64,000 nt of DNA, taken from assembly GCF_000195915.1 (NCBI RefSeq), contig NC_002578.1:1049644-1113643 (forward strand), in the 5' to 3' direction. Each line of letters begins with the position of its first letter. Position 1 is the first letter of the stretch. Made by a program: the position numbers and the translations under genes. This DNA comes from Thermoplasma acidophilum DSM 1728 (GTDB lineage: Archaea; Thermoplasmatota; Thermoplasmata; Thermoplasmatales; Thermoplasmataceae). The notes below the pieces were generated by a model that ran no database searches, was not told the origin of the DNA, and saw only the letters and a list, made by a program, of their open reading frames with translations. This document shows, in pieces, positions 44,194 through 53,788 of this stretch.

Positions 44194-45389
44194 AGCCCAT
44201 CACCTATTTCAAGAACATCCACCTCCGCGCCCTCCGGATACCCTTCGCTGTTCTCCTCTATCACCAGATAGCCATCTGCGGATATGACGGAATTTATCAC
44301 ACCCGACCCGGTGGTTCGCATCGGTTCCACCATCGTCTTACCATCCTCTTCAAACATTCTGACCCTCACAAACATCCTCATGTTCTCATTGTTGAAAATG
44401 GATCTGGTCAGGTATCCACGCCTAGTCCTTCTTTCCAAGGATTTCATGCCGAACCATGACCTTATGGCCGGATCTATTATGTTTTCAAATGCAATAAGTG
44501 CGGCGACAGGAAGGCCGGAGATCATGAATACTGGCTTTCCGTCCATCATGCCGAGACCGGTTGTCCGGCCAGGTTTCATTCGCACGCCATGAAATATAAG
44601 CTGTCCATTGCTCGCGATGATATCGTGTACGAGATCCTGTGAACTTGGCCCTGAACCTCCAGTCACTATTATGATGTCTGACTTCATCCCCTCGATCACG
44701 GATCTGATCCTGGATTCATCATCCTCAACATTTCCGTAGAATGCTGATTTCAGTCCCATCCTAGAGATCATTGCTTCCAGCATAGGGGCACTTGAATTCT
44801 TGACGAGACCTCTGACTATCTCGGTGCCCGTGGATACTATGCCAATCTCTGCGTCCATGACCGGAACCTTATCTATTCCGGATTCGATGAATGCCGGCAG
44901 GTGCCACGGCATGATCCTGGATCCTCTCTTTATTATCGTATCTCCCCTCTTCAAATCCTCTCCTGCCCTCGATATGTTCTGGAATTTCTTCATCTGCCTG
45001 TATACGGATACCATGGATTTGCCGATGGATGCATCCTCCTTCATCAGGACTGCGTTGGCGCCTTCAGGAATCGGTGACCCCGTATAGACTATGGCACACT
45101 CTCCCCTATTAATCCTGAAAGCTGGAGAATCTCCGATCCTGACCTCTCCGACAAGCGATAGCTGAATGGGATTGGATCTGGAGGCGCTAAGGCTATCTTC
45201 ATATCTCAGGGCTATTCCATCCACTGCACTCCTGTCGGCCTCAGGAAAGTCCACAGGACTCACAACGTCCCGTGAACAGTATCGCCCAACAGATTCCGCC
45301 ACTGATACGTATGACTCCCTGACATTGATCCTCAACCCTGATGCCATACGGATAGCCTCGCCATAGGGTGTAAGGCTCTTGAATTCCAT
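44190..45389 (-). CDS. moeA: Molybdopterin molybdotransferase MoeA, single-domain paralogue
   Basis: A 399-residue MoeA without extra domain: DFPEADRSAVDGIAL near residue 50, YTGSPIPEGANAVLMKEDA near 110, the VTGGSGPSSQDL loop near 240 that takes the place of MASGSTS, and the C-terminal domain IV. It is upstream of the fused MoeA with an ATGA overlap, so both paralogues are made together. Tungsten enzymes (aldehyde oxidoreductases) are likely clients in a thermoacidophile, which is inference. Confidence 0.9.
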   Translation of the reverse strand: MEFKSLTPYGEAIRMASGLRINVRESYVSVAESVGRYCSRDVVSPVDFPEADRSAVDGIALRYEDSLSASRSNPIQLSLVGEVRIGDSPAFRINRGECAIVYTGSPIPEGANAVLMKEDASIGKSMVSVYRQMKKFQNISRAGEDLKRGDTIIKRGSRIMPWHLPAFIESGIDKVPVMDAEIGIVSTGTEIVRGLVKNSSAPMLEAMISRMGLKSAFYGNVEDDESRIRSVIEGMKSDIIIVTGGSGPSSQDLVHDIIASNGQLIFHGVRMKPGRTTGLGMMDGKPVFMISGLPVAALIAFENIIDPAIRSWFGMKSLERRTRRGYLTRSIFNNENMRMFVRVRMFEEDGKTMVEPMRTTGSGVINSVISADGYLVIEENSEGYPEGAEVDVLEIGDGL

Positions 45390-45432
45390 GCATATGCAAT
45401 GCTTTATTGAATATCACGTTATCGCCCGCCCA

Positions 45433-45526
45433 GAGTGAAAAATTCAGGGAGTGGCTGGCCCTACGATCATAACAAATAAAAGCGAGAAAATTCCGATCTA
45501 TGAAGATGAGTGAAATTCAGGGAATG
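45433..45526 (+). repeat. Short imperfect direct repeat
   Basis: GAGTGAAAAATTCAGGGAGTG at 45433 and GAGTGAAATTCAGGGAATG at 45508 lie 75 bases apart in the gap between moeA and the MFS gene. Function unknown; possibly a duplicated regulatory site. The gap otherwise shows nothing. Confidence 0.3.
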
Positions 45527-45638
45527 CATTATGGTCTCATATCATCCGCGAATGCTAAATGTGATGGCGTTTCCGGCAACCATGCCTAACCTGAAAGCGT
45601 CTTGAAAGGATCTTCTGTGTTTGGATTGAAGTATGTGT

Positions 45639-47390
45639 TCATGCCCTTTTTCCAGGACTCACAGGTATCTTTGTCTTCGCGTCTTCGGATTTGACAGTCG
45701 TGTTCTCATCGGCGAATTCTGCATGCTTCATGGCCTCCGGATTGATGAAACGCTTGCCACGCAGAGCCGACAGTACGGCAGCAAACGCAGAGAGTATGGC
45801 ACCGATGTAAAATGAAACCGAGAGCGAGCCCATGAGTGCTGGAGCGAGCGCGTATGGGAACCAGGTGTGGCTCTCCATGGCGGCGATTGTGGAGGAGCTC
45901 AGGCTTGATATGAGTGTTGGTGGAAGATAGCTCAGCATCGTGTGAACCGGATCATACCCCAGGAATGCCGCAAAGAGAGCAGACGTTGGCGGAAGCTTCG
46001 TCAGGTACGGTATCAGGACGCCCGCACCAACGCTGCCGAGTGCTGATGAGAGCGTTGACGGCATCCTGATCGAAAGCGAGACTATAACGATCGTGAAGAA
46101 TATGCCCATGGAAACAGTCATACCGGTATTCTGCAGCGTTGATCGCATGCCGCTGGACACTCCTCTAACCTCAGGCGGAACAGAGTTCATTATGGAGCTG
46201 GTATTGGGCGCAGCGAACATACCGTTTCCTATACCCATAAGGAAGATTAAAACTGCAAATTCTGCATAGTTAAAGTCAAAGGGGAGCAGCGCCAGCAGGA
46301 CGAATGTGACGGCCACTATGGCCATACCAGCAGTGGCCAGGCCTCTAGCACCAAATCTGTCTGATAGCGTACCGCTGATCGGACCCATAACGAGGAAACC
46401 TGCAGTCATCGGTATCATATAAACGCCAGCCCAGAACGGCACAGACGAATATGAATACCCGTGTATCGGGAGCCAGATACCCTGCAGGAATATTATCAGC
46501 ATGAACATTACGCCGCCACGGGCAATTGCACTGGCAAGGGCGGATAAGTTACCGAGGGCAAATGCCCTTATTTTGAAAAGGGCAAGGTTGAACATCGGGC
46601 TGGAAACATGGAGTTCCACAAAGATGAATCCTATCATCATCGCGAAACCAATTGCAAGTGCGGAGATGACATACGGATCTGACCATCCTGTCGGAGCACC
46701 ATGGTATGGCATCAGACCGTATGTTATGGCTATGAGTATTAGCGTGAGCGAGGCCGCAAAGAGGGAGTTGCCTGCAATGTCTATCCTGTCGTGCTTCAGG
46801 CTTCCAGTCTCCCTGAGCTTCAGGAAACTCCACACCGTTCCGAATGCACCTATGGGTACACTCACGAGGAAGACATAACGCCAGTTTATTGTGGCCAGGA
46901 TGCCTCCCAGAATCAGACCTAGAAATGAACCGGAGAGCCCTATGACCTGATTTACGCCAAGAGCTTTTCCTCTTTCATTATATGGGAATGAATCCGTAAG
47001 AATGGCTGTGCTGTTCGAAAACAGGAACGCAGCACCGATACCCTGTATCAATCTGAAGGATATTAGCTCCAATGCTGCGGTATTGCCCTTTCCGGGAGTC
47101 AGGAAGAGCATGATCGACCCTGCAGTGAACACCGCAAAGCCGTAATTGAAGAGACGCATCCTCCCGTATATATCCGACAGCCTTCCGAATGTTACGAGGA
47201 GCGTAGCCGTAACGATGTTGTATCCCATAAGTATCCACAGCAGATAGGCAAACGACTGTGGGGCCAGAGGATTTATGTCTATTCCCTTGAATATGGCCGG
47301 CAGTGATATCATTATTATGGTACTGTTGATGGAGGCCATCATCACACCGATACTGGTATTGGAGAGTGCTATCCACTTGTACTGTACCAC
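45639..47390 (-). CDS. MFS transporter, DHA2 (EmrB/QacA) 14-helix family
   Basis: A 583-residue proton-coupled exporter of the 14-helix drug:H+ antiporter group. Motif [12 protein letters not shown] lies between helices 2 and 3; motif C-like [13 protein letters not shown] and [11 protein letters not shown] follow; a second A-like motif [11 protein letters not shown] marks the second half. Fourteen hydrophobic segments are countable. The C-terminus is a short charged tail. The substrate (organic ions, drugs, acids) is unknown. Divergent leader of ~470 bases precedes the accessory island. Confidence 0.9.
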   Translation of the reverse strand: MVQYKWIALSNTSIGVMMASINSTIIMISLPAIFKGIDINPLAPQSFAYLLWILMGYNIVTATLLVTFGRLSDIYGRMRLFNYGFAVFTAGSIMLFLTPGKGNTAALELISFRLIQGIGAAFLFSNSTAILTDSFPYNERGKALGVNQVIGLSGSFLGLILGGILATINWRYVFLVSVPIGAFGTVWSFLKLRETGSLKHDRIDIAGNSLFAASLTLILIAITYGLMPYHGAPTGWSDPYVISALAIGFAMMIGFIFVELHVSSPMFNLALFKIRAFALGNLSALASAIARGGVMFMLIIFLQGIWLPIHGYSYSSVPFWAGVYMIPMTAGFLVMGPISGTLSDRFGARGLATAGMAIVAVTFVLLALLPFDFNYAEFAVLIFLMGIGNGMFAAPNTSSIMNSVPPEVRGVSSGMRSTLQNTGMTVSMGIFFTIVIVSLSIRMPSTLSSALGSVGAGVLIPYLTKLPPTSALFAAFLGYDPVHTMLSYLPPTLISSLSSSTIAAMESHTWFPYALAPALMGSLSVSFYIGAILSAFAAVLSALRGKRFINPEAMKHAEFADENTTVKSEDAKTKIPVSPGKRA

Positions 47391-47864
47391 ATGAAGATAT
47401 TAATTATTGTTATAAAAGGTTTAGTTATAAATGCATAGCGCATAAACCTACATAATATGGCTGGCTTATGCTGAATTCTATTCACTATGTCGCAGATCTG
47501 CAATATGCCAGAAAGGCAAGCCGAAATCACGATATTGCAGAAATTCAAAGCCTGTTTAGCACCCAGATGGAAATTATGTGCATCGCCTCAATACTTCCGA
47601 TCCTCATGAAAAATTTTAAGGAATTTTACCGAAAAGAATTATGCGGATATTATTAAGAGTTGGGCTTGGATAAGTCAAAAGGGCAGTCTATGAAGTACCG
47701 TGAAAATATTGGTTTATTGCAACCCCTGAAACAACGAGAAATGGCCAGGAGGCAACGGCAGGATACCTGGGGTTTGAAGGTTTATTCTACCTCTACCTAA
47801 CACACTCAAGGAGAATATATGGTATGAGTTTCGAAATATTGCTGCATGCGTTATGCAATAGTCT
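47391..47864. other. Gene-poor interval at the left edge of the accessory island
   Basis: No gene with support. A short open frame from ~47690 (ATGAAGTACCGTGAAAATATT) continues on the plus strand into the antisense of the next gene, and other short frames (62 aa from 47468) have no recognisable family. The region is AT-rich and looks like decayed DNA, with the MFS gene promoter at its left end. Confidence 0.35.
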
Positions 47865-48476
47865 TCATCTCCGCTTAAAATTTCTGTTGAATCTTCGAAT
47901 CTCTAAAATTGACAACCCCATAAGGATGGCCGCAGCAAAAAAAGAAGCAGCTAGTGGATAGATATATATTGTTGAATCAGGCTTGATAAGAATTGTTATG
48001 AAATTGCCAGAAATATTTCGCCATATTTCATATTGAATGCCAGAAGGGTTTTTGCCATTCTCTAGAGGTATGTTAATCCTGAACATCGCAGTTATGTTGT
48101 AAAAACCTGGCCTGAGTGATAGCCTCAAATTCCCGTAGCTGCCATAACTTAGGTTGTTCAATACCAGCATGGTGCTTGAGGATGATGAGTTAACATAGAT
48201 GACATATTCATCCCATGCATTCGTGATTGTGCCGTTGATCTTGATCCCGTCATAATAGGAGATGGCACCTCCACTACCGTAGGAAACTATCTGTTCTGTA
48301 ACGGGTAGCGACAAGGGTATGTTCTTCGAGAAGGTACTGTTATAAAAATCGAGATAGGTTGTGGTTTCTACCCTGGCAGGAGAGTTTTGTGAGCTAGAGT
48401 AATACCATAGACTTGAAAACAGCACGACGAATGCGAGTGAAATAACCGTCAGTCTCAGAAATTGCTTCCATCTCAC
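47865..48476 (-). CDS. Membrane-anchored extracytoplasmic protein, 203 aa (cassette gene 5)
   Basis: Not recognised. An N-terminal hydrophobic helix (residues ~8-28) is followed by a ~150-residue polar domain rich in Asn, Ser and Tyr, with many N-glycosylation-type NXS/T sites, and a second membrane helix (~175-195) just before a basic tail. This in-out-in topology mirrors cassette gene 2 at 50073-50918. It follows the ABC permease by four bases. Probably part of, or a partner of, that transporter. Confidence 0.55.
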   Translation of the reverse strand: MRWKQFLRLTVISLAFVVLFSSLWYYSSSQNSPARVETTTYLDFYNSTFSKNIPLSLPVTEQIVSYGSGGAISYYDGIKINGTITNAWDEYVIYVNSSSSSTMLVLNNLSYGSYGNLRLSLRPGFYNITAMFRINIPLENGKNPSGIQYEIWRNISGNFITILIKPDSTIYIYPLAASFFAAAILMGLSILEIRRFNRNFKRR

Positions 48477-48480
48477 GTTC

Positions 48481-49209
48481 TCACCTCCTCATTGGTTTAA
48501 GGCTCCTTCTTTCAATAATCATCAGCGCCAGTGCAAACAGGACAGCACCGATAACAAATTCCAGTATGCCCCCGTCCACAAACACATTCGAAAACGGTGT
48601 GTAAAGGCCTATGTGTGAGAATCCGGTAAGGGCGAAAGAAAGAGAGTTGGTATCGGCATTTTTCCCGAAGAAGGTGGGTGAAATAAAGATGAAAAAAGCT
48701 ATGAGTGATCCTGCAGAAACGATTGGGCTTCGTATGGAAGTGGCGATAAGAAATCCCGCACCTGTGAACAGGACTGAAAACGAAGCAAGATAGAACACCA
48801 TCTCTGCAAAGACCACTGGAGATTCTGTGAATTCAAAGAAATAGACATTTACTGTGAAAATAAGGGAAGTTATAACCGTTGAATATAGTACCGCCCAGAG
48901 GAACATGCAAGTTAGTACCCTTCTTACACTCCTCCCAAATGCCACAAATGTGAGAATCTTTCCGTTCTCGAGAAAAATGGTTACCATGAAAATATTCAAA
49001 GATAGCACCAATACATAAGGAAAGTAGATGGAATTCAAGAGCGAACCAGTAAAATTATATACCTGTAAAGAGGAACCTCCGGCCTGCGTGCCATACAAGA
49101 ATATTAGCGAATAATCAGCTATAAAGACAGAGAAGATAATAATAAGTTCAACAAGAAAGTACGGATCCATTTCAACGCTGATCAATCTAAGAAATGCAAG
49201 TCTACCCAT
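48481..49209 (-). CDS. ABC-2-type transporter permease (cassette gene 4)
   Basis: A 242-residue membrane protein with about six hydrophobic helices, placed directly after and overlapping its ATPase gene by eight bases. The layout (charged ends, long first loop, clustered helices in the second half, e.g. FTGAGFLIATSIRSPIVSAG) fits ABC-2 permeases rather than any other transporter class. Export or membrane extrusion is the usual direction of this class. Substrate unknown. Confidence 0.65.
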   Translation of the reverse strand: MGRLAFLRLISVEMDPYFLVELIIIFSVFIADYSLIFLYGTQAGGSSLQVYNFTGSLLNSIYFPYVLVLSLNIFMVTIFLENGKILTFVAFGRSVRRVLTCMFLWAVLYSTVITSLIFTVNVYFFEFTESPVVFAEMVFYLASFSVLFTGAGFLIATSIRSPIVSAGSLIAFFIFISPTFFGKNADTNSLSFALTGFSHIGLYTPFSNVFVDGGILEFVIGAVLFALALMIIERRSLKPMRR

Positions 49210-50071
49210 AGATCCTCACCATTTCAGCAGGTATAAGAAAATAAGACATGATGACAACCCCATTTTCGGATGCTATTTCTGCGCATCTCTTTATTTCCAG
49301 TGACGTGAAAATAGCGCCGTTGATCAGCACTGCACTGCCATCCCATTCCCTGATGGAATCAAGCATTCGATTGTTGTTATTGGTACGGAGTACGCTCACA
49401 AAGGATGCCTTTCCAAATTCCGCTGAAAATCTTACGGTACCTTTATCCAGCACCAGCATCCTATCATAGATCGTCAGCATTTCGTCAAGCACATGTGTTG
49501 AAATCAGGAACAGGCTGTTGGATCTATCCGCCTTTTGTCTAATCGCTTCAGATACCAGTGATCGCTTATGAACGTCCACATTGGAATTTGGCTCATCAAG
49601 AATGAAAATTGAAGATTCAGTGCTGAGATAGCATGCAATCATAACAAGCTGCATTTCACCCAAGCTCAGGGACTGAAAAGTGGCCTGTAGTACGTAATCG
49701 ACCCGAAAGAAATGCAGGTAATCGATTATGCGTTCCATACCGGTACCGTTCAAAGCCGAGAACCAGTAGATGTGTTCTCTCACTGATGTCCCCCCAAGTA
49801 CAGAAGGTTTTTCAGGCATGAAAGAAACTCCTCTCATTGCCTGCCTATGGCTTTTCCAGGAGTCTATCCCGTTGAGCATGGCTATGCCGCCGTCCGGTTT
49901 CATTATGCCACTTATCAGGTAGAAAAGGGTGCTTTTTCCTGCACCATTCTCCCCAACAAGAATGTTGACGCCGCCGCTGAGGCTGAAATTCACATTGTCC
50001 AGAATCCTGCGCTTTTTGAACGCCTTTGTTAGATTTCTGCAAACAATCGTTTCCGCGGATCCCGACCCCAT
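49202..50071 (-). CDS. ABC transporter ATP-binding protein (cassette gene 3)
   Basis: A 289-residue ATPase. Walker A is GENGAGKST (residues 40-48), the signature is SLGEMQ (replacing LSGGQ), Walker B is IFILDEPNSNVD, and the H-loop histidine is in LISTHVLDE. The signature and the E-P-N-S-N-V-D-V stretch are typical of CcmA/drug-export type ATPases. It has an unusual extended C-terminus (residues 220-289) of unknown role. Overlaps the permease gene by eight bases. Confidence 0.9.
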   Translation of the reverse strand: MGSGSAETIVCRNLTKAFKKRRILDNVNFSLSGGVNILVGENGAGKSTLFYLISGIMKPDGGIAMLNGIDSWKSHRQAMRGVSFMPEKPSVLGGTSVREHIYWFSALNGTGMERIIDYLHFFRVDYVLQATFQSLSLGEMQLVMIACYLSTESSIFILDEPNSNVDVHKRSLVSEAIRQKADRSNSLFLISTHVLDEMLTIYDRMLVLDKGTVRFSAEFGKASFVSVLRTNNNNRMLDSIREWDGSAVLINGAIFTSLEIKRCAEIASENGVVIMSYFLIPAEMVRIYG

Positions 50072-50072
50072 C

Positions 50073-50918
50073 CTATCTCCTCTGTTTCAGCGAGACTCTT
50101 CTGTACAGAGAGATCATGTAGACAACACCCAGAATCCACAGTATCACCACCACAGCGATGTAATGCATCACATAATGCATTACGTTAAGTGTTTCGACGG
50201 CAACATCTGTCTTTTCCAGTGAGATATAAAGCAGAGTCACGTTGGAGACGGACGATGAGCCGAGCAGAGCGGAGATGACGGTGGAATTACCTGTGAAAAC
50301 AATGTGGCTAAGAAAGGAATGCGACGGGGATTCGATGTAATAGACAGAGTTCGCATTTAATTCCCGGGACACATTTTCGAAGTAGCCGGAAGGCTGTTCC
50401 GGAACGTTGATCAGTTTCACCATTTGTGATGTGGAAAAGAGAGTGCCTTTGCCGACATTTACAGATGAGAATGCGCTCGCAGCGCCGTAATACTGACCGG
50501 TGTTGTTGAACACGTTAACAAATTCTCCTGCTTCCACGAGTCCTGACGGAAAGAATGACTCGAAGAGACTGGAGTGATCGCTGGCTTTCAGTACAAACGA
50601 ATCTGCAAGGGTTACATTTTCTCCTGCCGGCTGGCCGTACAGTTTCACAGAAAACGTTGCATAGCCATTTTCCATTGTAATATTTATGTAGCCAGTGGTA
50701 AAACTAAAGTTGCCTAGGAGATGGCTGATCGAATTATTATGGTAAAAATTTATCAACACTGCGTTCATCTTGTAGCTGTATGTGGCTCCCGGACTTACCG
50801 CCCCGCCAACGAGCGAACTGTTCAGGCTGTACGCCTCAAGAAGCGGTAAGGTCAGCAGAATTACTGAAACAATTGCAAGCACGGACGTGAGCAATATCAA
50901 GAATCTTTTTAATTTCAT
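50073..50918 (-). CDS. Membrane-anchored extracytoplasmic protein, 281 aa (cassette gene 2)
   Basis: Not recognised. A signal-anchor helix (residues ~7-29), then ~215 residues of Ser/Asn/Tyr-rich, beta-like sequence with many NXS/T sites (for example NNSISHLLGNFS), and a C-terminal helix (~250-270) followed by a basic tail. The domain faces outside if the N-terminal helix is an anchor. Its last base nearly abuts the ABC ATPase start (gap of one). Together with gene 5 it suggests a surface complex around the exporter. Confidence 0.55.
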   Translation of the reverse strand: MKLKRFLILLTSVLAIVSVILLTLPLLEAYSLNSSLVGGAVSPGATYSYKMNAVLINFYHNNSISHLLGNFSFTTGYINITMENGYATFSVKLYGQPAGENVTLADSFVLKASDHSSLFESFFPSGLVEAGEFVNVFNNTGQYYGAASAFSSVNVGKGTLFSTSQMVKLINVPEQPSGYFENVSRELNANSVYYIESPSHSFLSHIVFTGNSTVISALLGSSSVSNVTLLYISLEKTDVAVETLNVMHYVMHYIAVVVILWILGVVYMISLYRRVSLKQRR

Positions 50919-51071
50919 TTTTCAGCCCCTCACATTTTGATATTTCAGACTAGGTACCAGTGATAAATAATTTTAGCAGATATAAAATTTTGTATCTTTT
51001 ATTGATGCTCCTCAACTGCTATCTGCCGATGCCATGAATTGGCTCTATCCATTTGCATTATTCTCCTCCAA

Positions 51072-51749
51072 TTATCCTCCGCCGGATTGTGCGAACTCTT
51101 TCGCTAGATTAGTAATTGCCATCCAAGCGGCAACTTCCGAGTTTACTACATTGTTATAGGACACCCAGTATTTGATGTAGATATTTCCATTACCCATCAC
51201 TTCGTAATTAACGAGTATATTCGTATACATATTATTCACTGGCCCGTTTTCACCGTATATTATTGCATAATTTACCATCTCAACATCAGCAGAGAAAATC
51301 TCATACTGGATACCATTACTATTTGTTCCATTAACGAATGAATACGGACCATTCTTGTTCAAAACTGTTCCTCCAGGAAACCATAAAACGTAAGCCGTTA
51401 GCGATACTGAAGGGGGACTAGCAATTGTAGCACCCCAATAATAATTCGTCACGTTAAAGTAAGATATTTCGTCAGAGTCCACTATGTACCAAAAGCTATA
51501 CCAAGGTGTTTTGTTAATTATGTTAAATTCCATTGAAGCCCACGATACGGAGGGCCCGCCTCCTCCGCCACCTGGACCCTTGATCATGCTCGGCAAAAAG
51601 GTCACACTCTGGGCGCTGTTGCTTACATTCTGGATTCCATTAGCTGAAGTTAGGATCGCAAACACCCCTAGAAATGCAAAAACCCCAACTACTGCTCCAA
51701 GAATATCTTTAATGGAGATGTTCTTGTTTAACACATCTTCATGACCCAT
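51072..51749 (-). CDS. Exported or membrane-anchored protein with poly-Gly stretch, 225 aa (cassette gene 1)
   Basis: Not recognised. Residues ~20-40 are a hydrophobic segment (signal anchor or cleavable signal), followed by a GPGGGGGGP stretch near residue 57. The body is aromatic- and Asn-rich (WYSFWYIVDSDE, FNVTNYYWGATIASP) with beta character and ends QSGGG. Such a protein in front of an ABC exporter could be the exported product. It leads the cassette from a strong TATA box; 153 bases separate it from gene 2. Confidence 0.55.
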   Translation of the reverse strand: MGHEDVLNKNISIKDILGAVVGVFAFLGVFAILTSANGIQNVSNSAQSVTFLPSMIKGPGGGGGGPSVSWASMEFNIINKTPWYSFWYIVDSDEISYFNVTNYYWGATIASPPSVSLTAYVLWFPGGTVLNKNGPYSFVNGTNSNGIQYEIFSADVEMVNYAIIYGENGPVNNMYTNILVNYEVMGNGNIYIKYWVSYNNVVNSEVAAWMAITNLAKEFAQSGGG

Positions 51750-51768
51750 AAAAAAACAATTGTAAAAA

Positions 51769-51779
51769 ATATTTAAATT
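51769..51779 (-). promoter_or_regulatory. TATA box of the ABC/exported-protein cassette
   Basis: ATATTTAAATT is centred ~25 bases upstream of the gene 1 ATG (51749); no other promoter-like box is evident within the cassette. Confidence 0.5.
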
Positions 51780-52700
51780 TTTTTATCGGTCTCAGTGTCT
51801 CCCGTAGTGCTACGAATTTTATGTCAACTTCTATAACAAGAGAAGTGAATTTCTCCCACAAGGAGTTATAACTTTTGTGAACGTAGAGGATGAATAAACA
51901 TGAATGGCATGGATAAGATATAATAATGGTTAGTGAGAAGAACTGTGAGGTAATATTTGGAGAGATTAATGAGCATGTGCATAGATTTTTCCATGGACGA
52001 GAGCAGTGGATCTCTGGCCGGAAAAAAGATTGGATTCGAGGAGATCGAAGATCCCACAACACCCAGATATATGGATCTTTAATTGTTAAGAGGTTTAAAG
52101 AAGCTTTACTTCATCTATAGGGCTATAGCAAATCAGGATACCGCAAGAGGATCGAATCGCTCTGAAAGTGCCAAATACTGGATTCTGTTGCATTGTAAGC
52201 AATTCTGTTTACGTTTATGATCGAAATTAGATCGCCTTCCGAACGATACTATGATAACAACCGAGGGAAGAAGGTCGTTAACAATAGAGCGCTCTAATAA
52301 TTGAAGCAGATAAATACGGTCAAAGTTGAACATTTTCTCTAGTTGTTCATTTTTTCAAAGAGACCATAGCTTCTGTTCGACGTAGCTTATCAGCCAGCTT
52401 GCATTGTCTAGGATTATAATCATGTTCTTCCTTTCCAGCATTACCATTTACCTCTCTTTTCGTTAATTTTTAACCTTTATTTTTCAAAACAAGACTGAAA
52501 ATTAGATATGGCTCGGAATCAATGAAGCAGAATATTAGCCAGTATTTCAGAGGGTCAGCAAGCAAGGTAAGGGAACAGGACGAACAAAATAAAAACCTCT
52601 TCTCAGATTTTGAACCGAAAATAGCAGAAGCCCCAACAAAAGACTTGTTACACGATTAAAATGAGCCGCCTTCCAGTGATACCTTACAATAGAAGTAGCA
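51780..52700. other. Gene-poor, decayed DNA
   Basis: Only short, interrupted frames. One of 45 codons (52522-52659, MKQNISQYFRG start) has no recognised family. A minus-strand fragment near 52430-52365 reads MIIILDNASW, faintly like a DDE transposase core, but is too short to call. No tRNA, CRISPR or intact gene is seen. Confidence 0.4.
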
Positions 52701-53090
52701 AGAAAGCTCCGATCTTTAGAGAGGAGATGAATTGTAAAATCATGTATTCATGGCTGTAATATATCAGGTTGAGTAAATATAAAGCAAAGATAGATGGCAT
52801 CCCCCTAACCTGTGTTGATCCTAAAAACACATTGAAAGAGTGTTCTAGGTGTGGAAGCATAGGTATTAGGGAAGATAAATCATTTAAGTGCCCGAAATGC
52901 GGACACGTTGACCACGCTGACGCCAACGCTTCGTTCAATATAGCGTTGCGTCCTCTTTAAAGGAAAGCGCAGGTCGATTGCATACAGACAGAGATGTATG
53001 CAAAGGGAGCACTGATACCCCTAAAGAGGCAACTCCAAGAACGATGGAGACCTTAGAACCTCCGAAGCCTTAGCGAGGGGAGTATGTCAG
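52695..53090 (+). mobile_element. Internally deleted IS605/TnpB element (copy F) with left end, zinc-ribbon remnant and right end
   Basis: A left-end hairpin CTCC-GA-TCT/TTAG/AGA-GGAG (52709-52727) resembles copies A and B. It is followed by the C-terminal zinc-ribbon part of a TnpB (52769-52960): CSRCGSIG, then [20 protein letters not shown], which is diagnostic, ending in a stop after LRPL. About 100 bases later comes a right-end hairpin, GAAGCCTTAGC, then GAGGGGAGTATGTCA (53059-53089). The RuvC nuclease part is missing, so it cannot act alone. The stretch after the stop would correspond to the omega-RNA. Confidence 0.75.
52769..52960 (+). pseudogene. tnpB: TnpB zinc-ribbon fragment
   Basis: Sixty-three residues with CSRCG and CPKCG cysteine pairs and the [12 protein letters not shown] block that closes IS605-family TnpB. 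The N-terminal two thirds, including the first RuvC acidic residues, are gone; only the last catalytic-type aspartate in DANASFN remains. Confidence 0.85.
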
Positions 53091-53649
53091 AAAGCGAAGA
53101 TGACGCTGTGACTATCTAAGATAATCCTGAAAACTCGGAACCGAAGAACGAGAGCAGCAAAAATAACAACAGCAACGGTGAAGGCAAGGTCAAGAATTAA
53201 AAGGAAATAGAAAAACAGGAACTGAGCTTAATTTTAATCCTCCAATTCATCCGAGCTTGTCAGCGGACCCATCAAATTTGATGTCCAGAATGGAAAATTC
53301 TCATATTGAACAGCCCTCCGATTCTGCCCTCCTAGGTTCACAACTATTGAGACTTACCCGAAGGCGAACCGAAAGGTTTCGATCCTGAGGATCCGGGATG
53401 AAAGAAAAATGGACAAATTGAAGATTCGATTTTCCACTTGTGTTTTTTAATTAATATTCTACATTAAAAGCGAGAGTGGGCATGGGGACTTCATTTCACT
53501 ATCTTCTATTTTCTTTATTCTACATCTTCCCGATGGGTGGTTATTTTATGTAAACTGGCATTGCTCATATCGAGTTTCGCTGCGATTCTCTGTATGATTC
53601 TTTAATATCATAAATCTCATAGTTTGAAAGGCTTACGATGATATATAAT

Positions 53650-53755
53650 GTGAGTTGCTCCTCAGCTAAAGCGTCGGAGATTCCCGTTTCAGTTCTTTTT
53701 TGTAATGATTATGTTGATCCTACAACCATAAGACCACCCACAGGAGATGAATGAG
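53650..53755 (-). mobile_element. Solo right end of an IS605-type element (copy C)
   Basis: On the minus strand, GACGCTTTAGC followed by TGAGGAGCAACTCAC (ends at 53650) matches copy A's right end at about 24 of 31 positions and shows the hairpin with a CTTTAG loop found in IS605 right ends. About 100 bases upstream resemble the omega-RNA scaffold region of copy A (for example CCTGTGG near 53740). No coding remains. It lies 140 bases from tRNA-Gly. Confidence 0.55.
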
Positions 53756-53788
53756 AAATAGATTATACGCATTTAACATCGATAGCTA

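Noticed and set aside
47690-47800. Short plus-strand frame starting ATGAAGTACCGT
   Set aside because: No recognised family, no ribosome-binding site and no TATA box; treated as decayed DNA.
51540-51600. GC-rich, Pro-rich frame opposite the poly-Gly stretch
   Set aside because: The plus-strand frame is the antisense image of the GGGGGG codons of cassette gene 1.
52365-52430. DDE-transposase-like MIIILDNASW fragment on the minus strand
   Set aside because: About ten suggestive residues only; too short to assign a family.
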